Notes: generated by a model not told the origin, from the sequence alone. A stretch of DNA of 64,000 bases from Streptomyces sp. NBC_00286 (GCF_036173125.1 NZ_CP108054.1:8873501-8937500), one strand, 5' to 3'. Shown: positions 52,522-61,955, counted from the first letter of the stretch. Numbers and translations are program-made.

Positions 52522-53754
52522 ATGACCACCAGACCAACAAAAGCCATGCCCACCGCCACCGCAGCGTACGGTGCCGACCCCGATTTTGACACGGTGTACG
52601 ACCGCGCCCCTTTCGGGTCAGCCAAATGGGCAAACCAATGGGACGAATTCTCCCCGCGTGTCCAGGGCGAGGGTCTGCTGTCGCTGTGGACGGCCGACAT
52701 GGATTTCCGGGCGCCAACGACCGTCATCGACCGCCTGCGCGCCGCTGCGGACCACGGTATCTACGGCTACACCCTGCGAGACCCGGAACACTTCCAGATC
52801 GTGCAGAACTGGTTCACCGTCAGGCACGGCTGGACACCACCGGTGGAAACCCTCCTTCCGGCCCCTGCGATCATGTCCTCGGTCGCAGCAATTTTGCGCA
52901 CCTTCACCGCCCCTGGAGATGGGGTGATCGTCCAATCACCGGTCTACTCGCCGAACTTCGAGGCTATTACCGGTAACGAGCGGCGGCTGCTCGTGAACCG
53001 GCTGCGGCTCATCGACAACCGATACGAGTTCGACCTCGACAACCTGGCCGAGCTGGCCGCATCCGGCGCGAAGGTGCTGTTGCTCTGCAACCCGCACAAT
53101 CCCTCGGGCCGGAGCTGGACGGCCGAGGAGTTGCTCGCCGTGAACGACATCTGTGCGCGCTACGACCTTCTGGTGATTTCCGACGAGATTCACTGTGACA
53201 TCCGACTGAACGGTCGGCCCCACGTGGTCTACGCCTCGATCAGCAGCGATGCCGCCCGCCGAGCATTCATCTGCACTGCCCCCACGAAGACGTTCAACCT
53301 AGCCGGCCTGCCATCGGCCACGCTCTCGGTTGCCGATCCATCCCTACGCTCGGAACTGCTGAACGTCATGCGGGCATCGTTCATGATCAACGCGCACTAC
53401 TTCGGTCGTCTGGCCTTGGAGACCGCCTACACGACGGGTGGTCCCTGGCTCGACAGGCTGACCGACTATCTCAAGGGCAACGTGGCCTTCGTGCACGAGT
53501 TCGTCCAAGAGCGCCTGCCCGAGATCACGCCGATGCCGCCGGACGCATCGTTCCTGGTCTGGCTGGAGGCTCGTGAACTTGACGCTCGTGTGGGCGGGCT
53601 GCATCAGTTCCTTGTCGACCGTGCGGCTGTCAATCTCTACGACGGCCGGGTCTACGGCCCCGGAGGAGAGGGGTACGTCCGACTCAACGTCGGCTGCCCC
53701 CGGAAGGTGCTGACTGAGGCGCTCGAACGCATCGATCGTGCGCTGTCGCGATAG
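52522..53754 (+). CDS. PLP-dependent C-S lyase (MalY/PatB family)
   Basis: The 410-residue aminotransferase-fold protein starts MTTRPTKAMPTATAAYG and has LSLWTADMDFRAP, YGYTLRD, LLLCNPHNPSGRSWT, LVISDEIHCDI and the PLP-binding Lys in APTKTFNLAGL. These are marks of the MalY/PatB cystathionine beta-lyase group, which split C-S bonds of cystathionine and S-substituted cysteines to give a thiol, pyruvate and ammonia. The gene directly follows the ABC importer, so the imported compound may be a sulfur amino acid. Start at 52522, after GTGAAGGG. Confidence 0.88.
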   Translation: MTTRPTKAMPTATAAYGADPDFDTVYDRAPFGSAKWANQWDEFSPRVQGEGLLSLWTADMDFRAPTTVIDRLRAAADHGIYGYTLRDPEHFQIVQNWFTVRHGWTPPVETLLPAPAIMSSVAAILRTFTAPGDGVIVQSPVYSPNFEAITGNERRLLVNRLRLIDNRYEFDLDNLAELAASGAKVLLLCNPHNPSGRSWTAEELLAVNDICARYDLLVISDEIHCDIRLNGRPHVVYASISSDAARRAFICTAPTKTFNLAGLPSATLSVADPSLRSELLNVMRASFMINAHYFGRLALETAYTTGGPWLDRLTDYLKGNVAFVHEFVQERLPEITPMPPDASFLVWLEARELDARVGGLHQFLVDRAAVNLYDGRVYGPGGEGYVRLNVGCPRKVLTEALERIDRALSR

Positions 53755-53921
53755 CGCTCCTCGACCTCACCGCCACGAGCGACTGCTCGCAGCGGTACCA
53801 GCGGTGGTACGAAGACGTGTCGGCCTTCGACACCAGTGACGATCAAGCCGTCACATCCGCCCGCGTCTTCGTCGACACAGTCACCACGCGGGCACAGGGG
53901 TCCGCTCCCACCGGCAGCTGA
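53754..53921 (+). pseudogene. Short gene remnant after the lyase gene
   Basis: From 53754 to a TGA at 53919 an open stretch without start reads ALLDLTATSDCSQRYQRWYE and ends RAQGSAPTGS. It has coding-like codon use but no start or ribosome site. It may be the tail of a lost gene; the family is not recognised. Confidence 0.35.
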
Positions 53922-54132
53922 TTTCCCAGCGAAAGTTTCGAATAGAGCTGCTCACGCGACGGAAACGTTGACCCGATAGCAACCGGTTCCTACACTGAAC
54001 GTGCTCAAGCTGATCATCTTCCTTCTGCTGTCGAAGTAGATCGTCGCCGGGGGATGCAGGGCGCCGTCAAGGGCTGACCCCACCCCAGCAACAGCCACTT
54101 GAGTCACCTGAGTCATCTGTGAAAGGACCGGC
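53922..54132 (+). promoter_or_regulatory. Control region of the GH43 gene with two operator-like palindromes
   Basis: CGAAA-G-TTTCG (53930-53940) is a perfect palindrome, and AGCAACCGGTTCC (53979-53991) contains the perfect core AACCGGTT. Both kinds are typical of LacI-family regulators. A weaker GGAAACGTT lies between. The ribosome site GAAAGGA precedes the ATG at 54133. Confidence 0.6.
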
Positions 54133-55761
54133 ATGACCTCGGGCCACCTCCGAAACCCCGTGCTGCGCGGTTTCCATCCGGACCCGAGCATCCTGCGCGT
54201 CGGCGCGGACTACTACATCGCCACCTCGACCTTCGAGTGGTACCCGGGCGTGCCCGTGCACCGCTCCAAGGATCTCGTCCACTGGGAGCCGGCCGGCCAC
54301 ATCCTGGACCGCCCGGATCTGCTCGACCTGCGCGGAGTCGCCGACTCGGCCGGCGTCTGGGCGCCTTCACTGTCGTACCACGACGGGCAGTTCTGGCTGG
54401 TCTACACGATCGTCCGCACCATCGGGAGCCCCTTCAAGGACCTCGACAACTACCTGATCACGGCCCCGTCGATCGAGGGCCCGTGGTCCGAGCCGGTGTT
54501 CCTGAACTCCTCCGGCTTCGACCCGTCCTTCTTCCACGACGAGGACGGCCGCAGCTGGCTGCTGAACATCCAGTGGGACCCGCGCGACGACCGTCCGTCC
54601 TTCGCCGGGATCCTGCTCCAGGAGTACGACTCCGACAAGCGGGCCCTGATCGGACAGCCCCGCACGATCCTCCAGCACGACGAGCTGATCGAGGGCCCCA
54701 ACGTCTACCGTCGGGGCGGCTGGTACCACCTGATGCTCGCCGAGGGCGGCACCGGCTGGAACCACGGCATCCTCATGGCCCGCTCACGCGAGCTGACCGG
54801 ACCGTACGAACTCGACCCGCTCGGCTCGCTGTTGACCACCCGGGACACCCCGGACTGGCCACTGCAGAAGGCCGGTCACGGCGAGCTGGTCGAGACGCCG
54901 GCGGGGGAGTGGTACCTCGCGCACCTCGCCTCCCGCCCCGTAAAGACGCCCGACGGGCCGCGCTGCGTTCTCGGCAGGGAGACCTGCCTGCAGCGCGTGT
55001 CCTGGACGGACGACGGCTGGCTGCGGCTGGCCGATGAGGGTCGGCTGCCGAGTCTGGAGGTTCTGGCACCCACGGGGGTGGAGCCGGGACCGCCGGGCCC
55101 GGTCGCCGGGTCTCCGGCCCGGGACGACTTCAACTCGCCATCTCTGGACGGGGGTTGGAGCACTCTGCGGGCCCCCGCGACTTCCGAGTGGCTGACGCTC
55201 GGCGAACGCCCAGGACATCTGCGGCTGCGCGGCCGGCAGAGTCCGCACTCGCTCTTCGACCAGAGCCTGGTCGCACGGCGGCTCACTTCGGTGCGGTGCG
55301 AGGTGACGACGGTCGTCGACTTCCGCCCCTCCCACTTCAGCCAGCGCGCGGGCCTCATCTGCTGGTACGACACGTCGACGCACTACTACCTGCGCCTCAC
55401 CCACACCGAGGGCAGGGGACGCGTCCTGGGCGTGGTGCTCACCGACGACGGGGCGTACGAGGAAGTCCAGGAGTCCGAACTCGACGTCGACGACTGGCCG
55501 TTGGCGTACCTGCGGGCCCGCTTCGACGGCACGGAACTGCGCTTCTTCGCCTCACCCGACGGGACGGACTGGCAGGCCGTGGGCCCGGTCCTGGACGCGA
55601 GCAAGCTCTCCGACGACTACGGGAACCGGTTGCGGTTCACCGGCACGTTCGTCGGAATCTGCGCACAGGACCTGAGCGGGACACGAACCCCGGCCGACTT
55701 CGACTGGTTCGAGGTGCGGGATCTCGACGGTGGGGATGACGGGGACGGCGAGCAGGAGTAG
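54133..55761 (+). CDS. Glycoside hydrolase family 43 (beta-xylosidase/arabinofuranosidase type)
   Basis: The 542-residue protein starts MTSGHLRNPVLRGFHPDPSI and has the three GH43 acids: Asp17 in HPDPS (base), Asp in SSGFDPSFFHDEDG (pKa modulator) and Glu in ELIEGPNVY (acid). The C-terminal beta-sandwich (about 340-535, with FSQRAGLICWYDTSTHYYLR) is the one seen in XynB-type enzymes. There is no signal peptide, so short xylo- or arabino-oligosaccharides would be cut inside the cell. It is convergent with an ABC importer operon that would bring them in. Operators lie upstream. Confidence 0.93.
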   Translation: MTSGHLRNPVLRGFHPDPSILRVGADYYIATSTFEWYPGVPVHRSKDLVHWEPAGHILDRPDLLDLRGVADSAGVWAPSLSYHDGQFWLVYTIVRTIGSPFKDLDNYLITAPSIEGPWSEPVFLNSSGFDPSFFHDEDGRSWLLNIQWDPRDDRPSFAGILLQEYDSDKRALIGQPRTILQHDELIEGPNVYRRGGWYHLMLAEGGTGWNHGILMARSRELTGPYELDPLGSLLTTRDTPDWPLQKAGHGELVETPAGEWYLAHLASRPVKTPDGPRCVLGRETCLQRVSWTDDGWLRLADEGRLPSLEVLAPTGVEPGPPGPVAGSPARDDFNSPSLDGGWSTLRAPATSEWLTLGERPGHLRLRGRQSPHSLFDQSLVARRLTSVRCEVTTVVDFRPSHFSQRAGLICWYDTSTHYYLRLTHTEGRGRVLGVVLTDDGAYEEVQESELDVDDWPLAYLRARFDGTELRFFASPDGTDWQAVGPVLDASKLSDDYGNRLRFTGTFVGICAQDLSGTRTPADFDWFEVRDLDGGDDGDGEQE

Positions 55762-55880
55762 GGGTGCTCCGCCAGTAGTGCCCGGCGAACGCCTCGGCGT
55801 CAGTAGCGCCTGGCGAAGCGCCTCGGCGGTCAGCGACGAAGTTACGTCGCTGACCGCCGAGTTGCGTTCCAAAGGCTTGG

Positions 55881-56819
55881 CTACTTGAGCGCGCCCAGGG
55901 TGACGCCGCTCCGCCAGTAACGCCGCATCGCGACCATCATGATCGCCATCGGGATGATGGACAGCAGCGCGCCCGTCAGGACGAGGCTGGTCACGTCGAT
56001 GCCCGACTCCAGGCGCTTGCCGGACCAGTTGTACAGGCCCAAGTTGAGCGTCCAGTTCTCCTCGCCGCGCAGCACGGTCAGCGGGAGGAAGAAGGCGTTC
56101 CAGGTGTTGACGAAGGCGAGCAGGAACACCGTCGCGCCGCCCGTGGTCATCATCCGCAGCACGATGCTGAAGAAGATCCGCAGCTCCCCGGCGCCGTCGA
56201 TCCGGGCCGCCTCAAGCAGCTCGAACGGGATCGTGGCCTCCGTGTAGACCTTGGCCAGGTACACGCTGAACGGGTTGATCAGGCAGGGGATCAGCATCGC
56301 CCAGGGGGTGTCGACCAGGCCGATCTCCGAGAACATCAGGTACAGCGGCAGGGTGAGCAGCGCGATCGGGATGAGGAAGGAGCCCACCACGGCCGCGAAC
56401 ACCACGCCGCGCCCGGGGAAGTCGAAGCGGGCAAGCCCGTAGCCTGTGAGGAGGGCGATGAGGGTGCCGCCGAGGGAGCCGACTCCCGCGTACAGGAACG
56501 AGTTGGCGGTCCAGCGCAGGAAGATGCCGTCCTCGTAAGTGAACACCTGCTGCAGGTTCTCCCACAGATGGAAGCCGGAGAACCACAACCCGTTGCTCTG
56601 GTACAGCCCCACGCGATCCTTGGTCGCGGCGATGATCAGCCAGTACACCGGGAACAGGCTGTAAGCGCTGGCCAGGACCAGACCGACGAGGATGAACCGC
56701 TGCCCACCCCGTGAACGGGCAGCGGGGTCGGGGCGGGTGCGCCGCCGGACGGCGGGCCCGTTGGGTGGCACGGCGGCGGTTTCCGCGCCCTTTTCCTTAC
56801 GGTTTTCCGTCAGCGCCAT
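55881..56819 (-). CDS. Sugar ABC transporter permease (MalG type), second importer
   Basis: The 312-residue permease has an Arg/Pro-rich N-terminal tail, six membrane segments and the EAA loop LLEAARIDGAGELRIFFSIV. Its start overlaps the stop of the other permease (TGATG). It belongs to the importer whose binding protein gene is at 57714 and faces the GH43 gene. Confidence 0.94.
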   Translation of the reverse strand: MALTENRKEKGAETAAVPPNGPAVRRRTRPDPAARSRGGQRFILVGLVLASAYSLFPVYWLIIAATKDRVGLYQSNGLWFSGFHLWENLQQVFTYEDGIFLRWTANSFLYAGVGSLGGTLIALLTGYGLARFDFPGRGVVFAAVVGSFLIPIALLTLPLYLMFSEIGLVDTPWAMLIPCLINPFSVYLAKVYTEATIPFELLEAARIDGAGELRIFFSIVLRMMTTGGATVFLLAFVNTWNAFFLPLTVLRGEENWTLNLGLYNWSGKRLESGIDVTSLVLTGALLSIIPMAIMMVAMRRYWRSGVTLGALK

Positions 56820-57703
56820 CAGTCCACCTCCCTCGAGGTCAGTCGGTAGAAGACGAAGGACGCCACACCGAGGATCAGGGCGAGCAGCACCGACAGGGCC
56901 GCGGCGTAGTGGTAGTTGCCGGCGTTGAACGCCTGGTTGTAGATGATCATGATCGGGGTGAAGCTGTCGCTGACCGTCTGCGGCGTCACGTTCCTGAACA
57001 GCGCGGGCTCGTTGAAGATCTGCAGCATCTGGATGATCGACAGCAGAGCGGTCAGGACGAGCGCCCCACGTACGAACGGGATCTTGATGCTCAGCGCGAT
57101 CCGCATCTCGGAGGCGCCGTCGAGCCGCGCGGCCTCGAAGAGCTCACGGGGTACGCCCTGCAGCGCCGCGTAGATGATCACCATGTTGTAGCCGATGCCG
57201 TGCCAGGTCAGCAGATTGCCGATGGCCGGCCACACCATCGAGGGCGCGAAGAAGTTCCAGTCGAAGCCGAACAGCTCGCCGAGCGGCGTCAGCGGGCCCA
57301 CCTCGGGGCTGTACAGGTTGACCCACACGATGGCCGCGACCACGCCGGGGATCATGTACGGGACCAGCAGCAGGATCCGGAACCGGCCGGCCACCTTCGA
57401 GGTGACCGCGTCCAGGAGGAGCGCCAGCACCAGGCTGATCAACAGCATGAACGGGATCTGCACGCAGGCGAACAGCACCACCCTGAGGATGGACGTCATG
57501 AACGCCGAGTCGGTCAGGCCCTGCTGGTAGTTCTCCAGCCCGACGAACTCCCTGGTCGCGCCGCCGAGACCGAGCCCGGACTGCTTCTGCAGATACAGCG
57601 ACTGGTAGACCGCGTAGCCGATCGGAAGCAGATAGAGGAAGACGAAGCCGAGCTGGAAGGGCACCGTGAACGCGGCACCCTTCCAGCGCAGTGAGCGAAT
57701 CAT
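56819..57703 (-). CDS. Sugar ABC transporter permease (MalF type), second importer
   Basis: A 294-residue permease with the EAA loop ELFEAARLDGASEMRIALSI. The binding protein gene ends 10 bases upstream, and its own stop overlaps the next permease start, so the three are one unit. The ATPase is not encoded here, as is usual for such systems in Streptomyces. Confidence 0.94.
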   Translation of the reverse strand: MIRSLRWKGAAFTVPFQLGFVFLYLLPIGYAVYQSLYLQKQSGLGLGGATREFVGLENYQQGLTDSAFMTSILRVVLFACVQIPFMLLISLVLALLLDAVTSKVAGRFRILLLVPYMIPGVVAAIVWVNLYSPEVGPLTPLGELFGFDWNFFAPSMVWPAIGNLLTWHGIGYNMVIIYAALQGVPRELFEAARLDGASEMRIALSIKIPFVRGALVLTALLSIIQMLQIFNEPALFRNVTPQTVSDSFTPIMIIYNQAFNAGNYHYAAALSVLLALILGVASFVFYRLTSREVD

Positions 57704-57713
57704 GAAGTGTGCC

Positions 57714-59048
57714 TCAGCCCTTGACGCTGATGCCGCGCTGCTTCAGGTCGTTGACCGTCCACTGCTGCATGTGGTCGAGAAGGTCGGTGACCTTCTGCTC
57801 CTTGTTGACGACCTTGGCCCACTCGTCCTGCATCTCCGTGAACATCGCGGTCCAGTTCGGGCCGAAGGTCCAGTCGGTGTTGATGGTGCTCAGGCTGTCC
57901 GTGACGATCTTCTTGGCGGGCTCGTAGTTCTTGCCGAGCAGCTTCTCGGAGATCGCCTCCGAGACGTACGCGTCGCTGTCGGCCAGCGCCGGCATCACAC
58001 CGCTGCCGGTCTCGGGGCTCGCCATCGTCTTGACCGCGCCGGTGTCGGTGGACATCCACAGCGCCGCCTGGGCGGCCTGCTCCTTGTTCTTGCACTGCTC
58101 GGAGACCAGCGTCAGGTTGCCGCTCTGGTTGGTGCCGGCCGGAGTCTTGGGCGCCTCGCCCTTGAAGGTCGGCCACGGGGACAGCGCCCAGTCGCCGAAG
58201 GACTTGGTGAAGTTCTGCACCATGCCGGACATCTGCCAGGTGGAGATCTGCCGGGTCGCGGTGCCGCCGTTGTCGTAGTTGCGCTGCACGGCCGCGTAGT
58301 CGGCGAAGGAGAGCTTGGAGTTCAGGTCGTTGTCGATGATCTGCTGGATCACGTCGGCGGCCTTGAGCGTGCCCTCGTCCTTGAAGTTCACCGCCCAGGA
58401 GTCGCCCTCGACGGCGTACCACTTGGCTCCGGCCTGCATCGCCAGCACCTCGAGAGTGCTCGGGTCCTCACCGGCGTAGTTGGTGACCTTGATGTCGTGC
58501 TTCTTCAGTTCCTTGCCCGCGGCGATGAAGTCGTCCCAGGTCTGGGGCGGCTCCAGGTCGTACTTCTTGAAGAGGTCGGTGCGGTAGATGGTGAAGGCGG
58601 GCGCCGATGCGGTGGGAACGCCGTAGACCTTGCCCTGCACCTGACCGGTGGCCCACGAGCCGGGGTTGAACTTGTCCTTCTCGCCCTCGACGTACTCGGT
58701 GATGTCGGCGAGCGCGCCCTGGGAGACCCAGCTCGTCACGTACTCGCCGGTGTTCTGCATCAGACAGGGAGCGTTACCGGCCTTGACGGCGTTCGTCAGC
58801 TGCTTCTGCATGGTCAGCTGGTCGGTGACCTTGGTGTACTTCAGCTGGATGTCCTTGTGGCTGGCGTTGAACGCCTTCACGACGGCCTCCTGGCCGTTGG
58901 CCCAGCCCCAGAAGTCGAGGGTGACCGGACCCGAGGACTCGGCGGGCTCGTCGTCTCCGGGTCCGCCGCAGGCGGCGAGCAGACCTGTCAGGGCGATGCC
59001 CGCGACAGCGGCGCGAGCGAACCTTCTCCGGGGGTTGGTGAAGTTCAT
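57714..59048 (-). CDS. Sugar ABC transporter binding lipoprotein, second importer
   Basis: The 444-residue protein starts MNFTNPRRRFARAAVAGIAL at the ATG at 59048 and has lipobox LLAAC. The mature part (VTLDFWGWANGQEAVVKAFN) is a family 1 sugar-binding protein. It probably binds the oligosaccharide cut by the GH43 enzyme. Upstream at 59162-59175 is a box related to the AACCGGTT sites. The open frame extends further upstream, but no signal sequence would result from those starts. Confidence 0.93.
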   Translation of the reverse strand: MNFTNPRRRFARAAVAGIALTGLLAACGGPGDDEPAESSGPVTLDFWGWANGQEAVVKAFNASHKDIQLKYTKVTDQLTMQKQLTNAVKAGNAPCLMQNTGEYVTSWVSQGALADITEYVEGEKDKFNPGSWATGQVQGKVYGVPTASAPAFTIYRTDLFKKYDLEPPQTWDDFIAAGKELKKHDIKVTNYAGEDPSTLEVLAMQAGAKWYAVEGDSWAVNFKDEGTLKAADVIQQIIDNDLNSKLSFADYAAVQRNYDNGGTATRQISTWQMSGMVQNFTKSFGDWALSPWPTFKGEAPKTPAGTNQSGNLTLVSEQCKNKEQAAQAALWMSTDTGAVKTMASPETGSGVMPALADSDAYVSEAISEKLLGKNYEPAKKIVTDSLSTINTDWTFGPNWTAMFTEMQDEWAKVVNKEQKVTDLLDHMQQWTVNDLKQRGISVKG

Positions 59049-59161
59049 CGTACGGTCATCCTTCGAGGCGTAGACGATCGCGGAAGAGGGGTGGCTCGGT
59101 GGGGCGACGGCGAGCGGGGAAGACGTCGGCTCGTGTCTCGGAAACCCTCTGGCGGAAGCTG

Positions 59162-59175
59162 TAGAAAACGGTTGC
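59162..59175 (-). promoter_or_regulatory. LacI-like half-palindromic box before the importer operon
   Basis: Read on the reverse strand it is GCAACCGTTTTCTA, very like the AGCAACCGGTT boxes at 53979 and 63109. It lies about 115 bases before the start of the binding protein gene. Confidence 0.5.
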
Positions 59176-59379
59176 TGTGAAACGTAGGTCGCCCGTTCTG
59201 TTTCACGCAAGAGTCCGACGGCAAATTGTTAAGTTCGGTTGTCGGCGATGTGGCAGGTCGTCGTGGTCGCGTCCTGCCCGCGCATGGCAGCGAAAGCACA
59301 GGTCAGCGGTGCGCAGGCGCGGGCTTGTGGCAGTCTGGAAGCGCCCTCGCGCGCTTTCGATCGACCTAGAAGCCGTTTA

Positions 59380-59407
59380 CGTAACAGCAGTCATCAGACC
59401 TGTTACG
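59380..59407 (-). terminator. Inverted repeat after the LacI gene
   Basis: CGTAACAG pairs with CTGTTACG across 12 bases. Its place, 30 bases past the LacI stop, fits a terminator, but the 12-base loop and AT-rich arms also allow an operator. Confidence 0.4.
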
Positions 59408-59437
59408 GCTGCCGTGCTGGTGGCACCTACCAGGTCC

Positions 59438-60523
59438 TTAAGGCACCGGCGGAGGCTGTACGGACTGCCGTACGACGACATGCGTGCCCAGAACCACATG
59501 GTCGCCGTCGCCGCCCCTGCGGCGGCCCGCACCGCTCTCGCGCCGGTTGGCCACGGCGCGCAGCGCCACGCGGCCCATCTCCTCGTACGGCACGTGGACG
59601 GTGGTCAGTTGGGGGGTGAGCTGGGAGGCCAGCGGGATGTCGTCGTAGCCGACGATCGACACGTCCTCGGGCACCCTGAGCCCACCCGTACGCAGGGCCT
59701 GCATGGCACCCGCGGCGACCACGTCGGTGCCCGCGAGCACCGCCGTGAAGTCAAGGCCGAGACGCAGGCTTTCCTCGACGGCGTCGTACCCGTGCTCGTA
59801 GTCGTACGGGCCGTGCAGCACCAGCTTCGGATCGAAGGGCACCCCGTACGCCTCGAAGGCCCGCCGGGCGCCGTTCAACCGGCCCTGAGCGGTGGTGAGT
59901 TCGGCGTGACCCGGCAGTACCAGGACGCGGCGGTGACCGGCGGACAGGAGGTGGCTGGCCATGGCGTAGGCGCCGCCCTCATTGTCGTAATCGACCGTCG
60001 TCGCCGGTACGTCGCCCTCCAGCGGAGGCCTGCCCACCAGCACGAGGTGCGAGCCGGCCGCGTCCAGCGAGCGGGCGAACCGGGCCATCCTCAGCTGGTA
60101 CTCGTCGTAGTCGTACGCGCCGCCGAGCAGGATCACCGCGGTGACGCCCTGCTGGCGCATCAGGTTGACCAGGGCGAGTTCGCGTTCCGGATCGTCTCCG
60201 GTCGTGCCGACCAGCGAGAGCCAGCCGCGCAACGAGGCCGCGCCCTCGACTCCCTTGGCCACGTGGGTGAAGGCGGCGCCGGTGATGTTGTTGATGAGGA
60301 TGGCCACCGTCGGTGTGCCGCCGCCGGCGAGTGAACGGGCGTGCGCGTTGGTGACGTAGTCCAGGTCCTGGACCACCTTCATCACCCGGCGGCGCAGCTC
60401 TTCGGACACCGGATAGTTGCCGGACAGGACGCGCGAGACGCTGGCCACGGAGACGCCCGCCCGTGCCGCCACGTCCCGGATGGTGGCCCGTCCTGAGTCA
60501 CCCGACGCCGTGCGCTCGCTCAC
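59438..60523 (-). CDS. LacI-family regulator of the GH43 region
   Basis: The 361-residue protein has the helix-turn-helix ATIRDVAARAGVSVASVSRVL and the LacI ligand domain (VAILINNITGAAFTHVAKGV). It lies between the importer operon and the hydroxyacid dehydrogenase gene, all on the same strand. It is the best candidate to bind the AACCGGTT boxes in this region. Start at 60523. Confidence 0.93.
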   Translation of the reverse strand: MSERTASGDSGRATIRDVAARAGVSVASVSRVLSGNYPVSEELRRRVMKVVQDLDYVTNAHARSLAGGGTPTVAILINNITGAAFTHVAKGVEGAASLRGWLSLVGTTGDDPERELALVNLMRQQGVTAVILLGGAYDYDEYQLRMARFARSLDAAGSHLVLVGRPPLEGDVPATTVDYDNEGGAYAMASHLLSAGHRRVLVLPGHAELTTAQGRLNGARRAFEAYGVPFDPKLVLHGPYDYEHGYDAVEESLRLGLDFTAVLAGTDVVAAGAMQALRTGGLRVPEDVSIVGYDDIPLASQLTPQLTTVHVPYEEMGRVALRAVANRRESGAGRRRGGDGDHVVLGTHVVVRQSVQPPPVP

Positions 60524-60643
60524 CGTTGCGGCTCCTTAACCGTAGTGACTCCCCACCGGGCGGTCAGGGCCCCTGCCCCGGGCCGGTGCGGGAACCGTAT
60601 CCCATTGTTTCTCCGGGGCGGTGGCTGGTGCTCGGGGCCGGGC

Positions 60644-61657
60644 TCAGGCGACACGGGACAGATCCGCGTGCCGTACCTCGTGGGCCGGAGGCAGGCCCGC
60701 GGAAACGCGTTCCAGCTCCTCGACGACGATGCCACCGAGGCGGGCCAGCTCATTGCCGAGGGAGCCCGCGATGTGCGGAGTGAGGAAGACGTTGGGGAGC
60801 TTGTACAGCGGGGAGTCGGCGGGCAGCGGTTCGGGTTCGGTGACGTCCAGGATCGCGCTCAGGCGGCCGCTCGTCAGTTCATCGGCGAGCGCGTCGGGGT
60901 CGACCAGGGCTCCGCGGGAGGTGTTGATCACCACTCCGCCGTCCCTGATGAGGGCGAGCTTTTCGCGGTCGAGCATGCGGTGGGTCTCGGGGATGTCGGG
61001 GGCGTGCAGGCTGACGATGTCGCTGCGTCTGAGCAGGTCCTCGAGCGACAGCAACTCGGCGCCCAGCGCCGCCGCCTCGTCCGCGTCCACATAGGGGTCG
61101 TACAACGCGACGGACAGGTCGAAGGGCCGTAGCAGCTCCAGCAGTCGGCGGCCCACGCGTGAGGCGCCGATGATCCCCACGCGGCGGCCGAGATTGCCGG
61201 TGGCCGCGGTCTCGGAGGTGGACGGGTAGGCGTGGGTGTCCCGGAAGCGCTCGCGGTGCGCGAAGGTGTCCTTTCCGGCGAGCAGGATCATGGAGAGGGT
61301 GTACTCCGCGACCGGCAGCGCGTTGCCGGTCACCGCGCTGGAGACGGTGAGCCCTCCTTTCCACAGCGCCTCGCCGACCAGCGAGCGGACGGAGCCCGCG
61401 GCGTGCAGGACGGCGCGCAGGTTCGGGGCCGCGGCGAGGACATCCTCATCGAGGTGGGGGCAGCCCCAGCCCGTGATCAGCACCTCGGTCCTGGCCAGTG
61501 CCGCGGCGGCCTCGGGGGCGGTGAAGTCCTGTACGACGAGCGAGGTGTCGATCTCGGCGACCTGCTGGAGCCGTGCCATGAGCGGCGGAGGAAAGAGCAG
61601 AGGGAGGTGCACCGGATCCATGGCGAACACGGCCCTCGGCGGCTGGGCGCTGGACAT
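60644..61657 (-). CDS. D-isomer-specific 2-hydroxyacid dehydrogenase
   Basis: From the ATG at 61657 (AGGAGAG) the protein has 337 residues. It has the NAD-binding GIIGASRVGRRLLELLRPFD, the LHAPDIPETHRMLD substrate segment, VINTSRGALVD with its Arg, EPLP with the conserved Glu and TPHIAGS with the catalytic His. It reduces or oxidises a 2-keto/2-hydroxy acid with NAD(H). In this sugar cluster it may deal with a sugar acid. A GAAA-CG-TTTTC box lies at 61678-61688, between ribosome site and promoter. Confidence 0.92.
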   Translation of the reverse strand: MSSAQPPRAVFAMDPVHLPLLFPPPLMARLQQVAEIDTSLVVQDFTAPEAAAALARTEVLITGWGCPHLDEDVLAAAPNLRAVLHAAGSVRSLVGEALWKGGLTVSSAVTGNALPVAEYTLSMILLAGKDTFAHRERFRDTHAYPSTSETAATGNLGRRVGIIGASRVGRRLLELLRPFDLSVALYDPYVDADEAAALGAELLSLEDLLRRSDIVSLHAPDIPETHRMLDREKLALIRDGGVVINTSRGALVDPDALADELTSGRLSAILDVTEPEPLPADSPLYKLPNVFLTPHIAGSLGNELARLGGIVVEELERVSAGLPPAHEVRHADLSRVA

Positions 61658-61955
61658 GACTCTCCTGAGGTGCTGGGGAAACGTTTTCTGAAAGCGCCTT
61701 CTACCGTAAGTCTGACGCATTGGGTGGTCAATGCGCAGGGTGATCCCTGGGACCGGTGGGTTTCCGATGCTGTCGGGCGTGTACGCCAGCGTCGCGGCAG
61801 GGCGGCGTCGCAGCTAGTTCGGTGTATCTGCCGCAATAGAGCGGTCAGTTCGCCAGCTGCTGTCGACGGTGACGGGACCATTGAATCCCGTCGTAATCGG
61901 TTACTCCAACCGGTTGGCGCGAGCCGGGCCAGACTCCGCTCGGCTCACCGTTCGG
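61658..61955. promoter_or_regulatory. Control region of the hydroxyacid dehydrogenase gene with two LacI-type boxes
   Basis: GAAACGTTTTC (61678-61688) is centred on AAACGTTT, and CCAACCGGTTGG (61906-61917) is a perfect 12-bp palindrome. Both have the central CG of LacI-family sites. Otherwise the 298 bases show no gene. Confidence 0.6.

Larger units (their letters stand above)
59049..59437. other. 389-bp region upstream of the binding protein gene
   Basis: No credible gene. It holds the promoter of the importer operon with a box AAAACGGTTGC (59165-59175), the inverse of GCAACCG-TTTT, and near its right end the inverted repeat CGTAACAG-N12-CTGTTACG (59380-59407), which lies 30 bases after the LacI stop. 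Confidence 0.6.
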
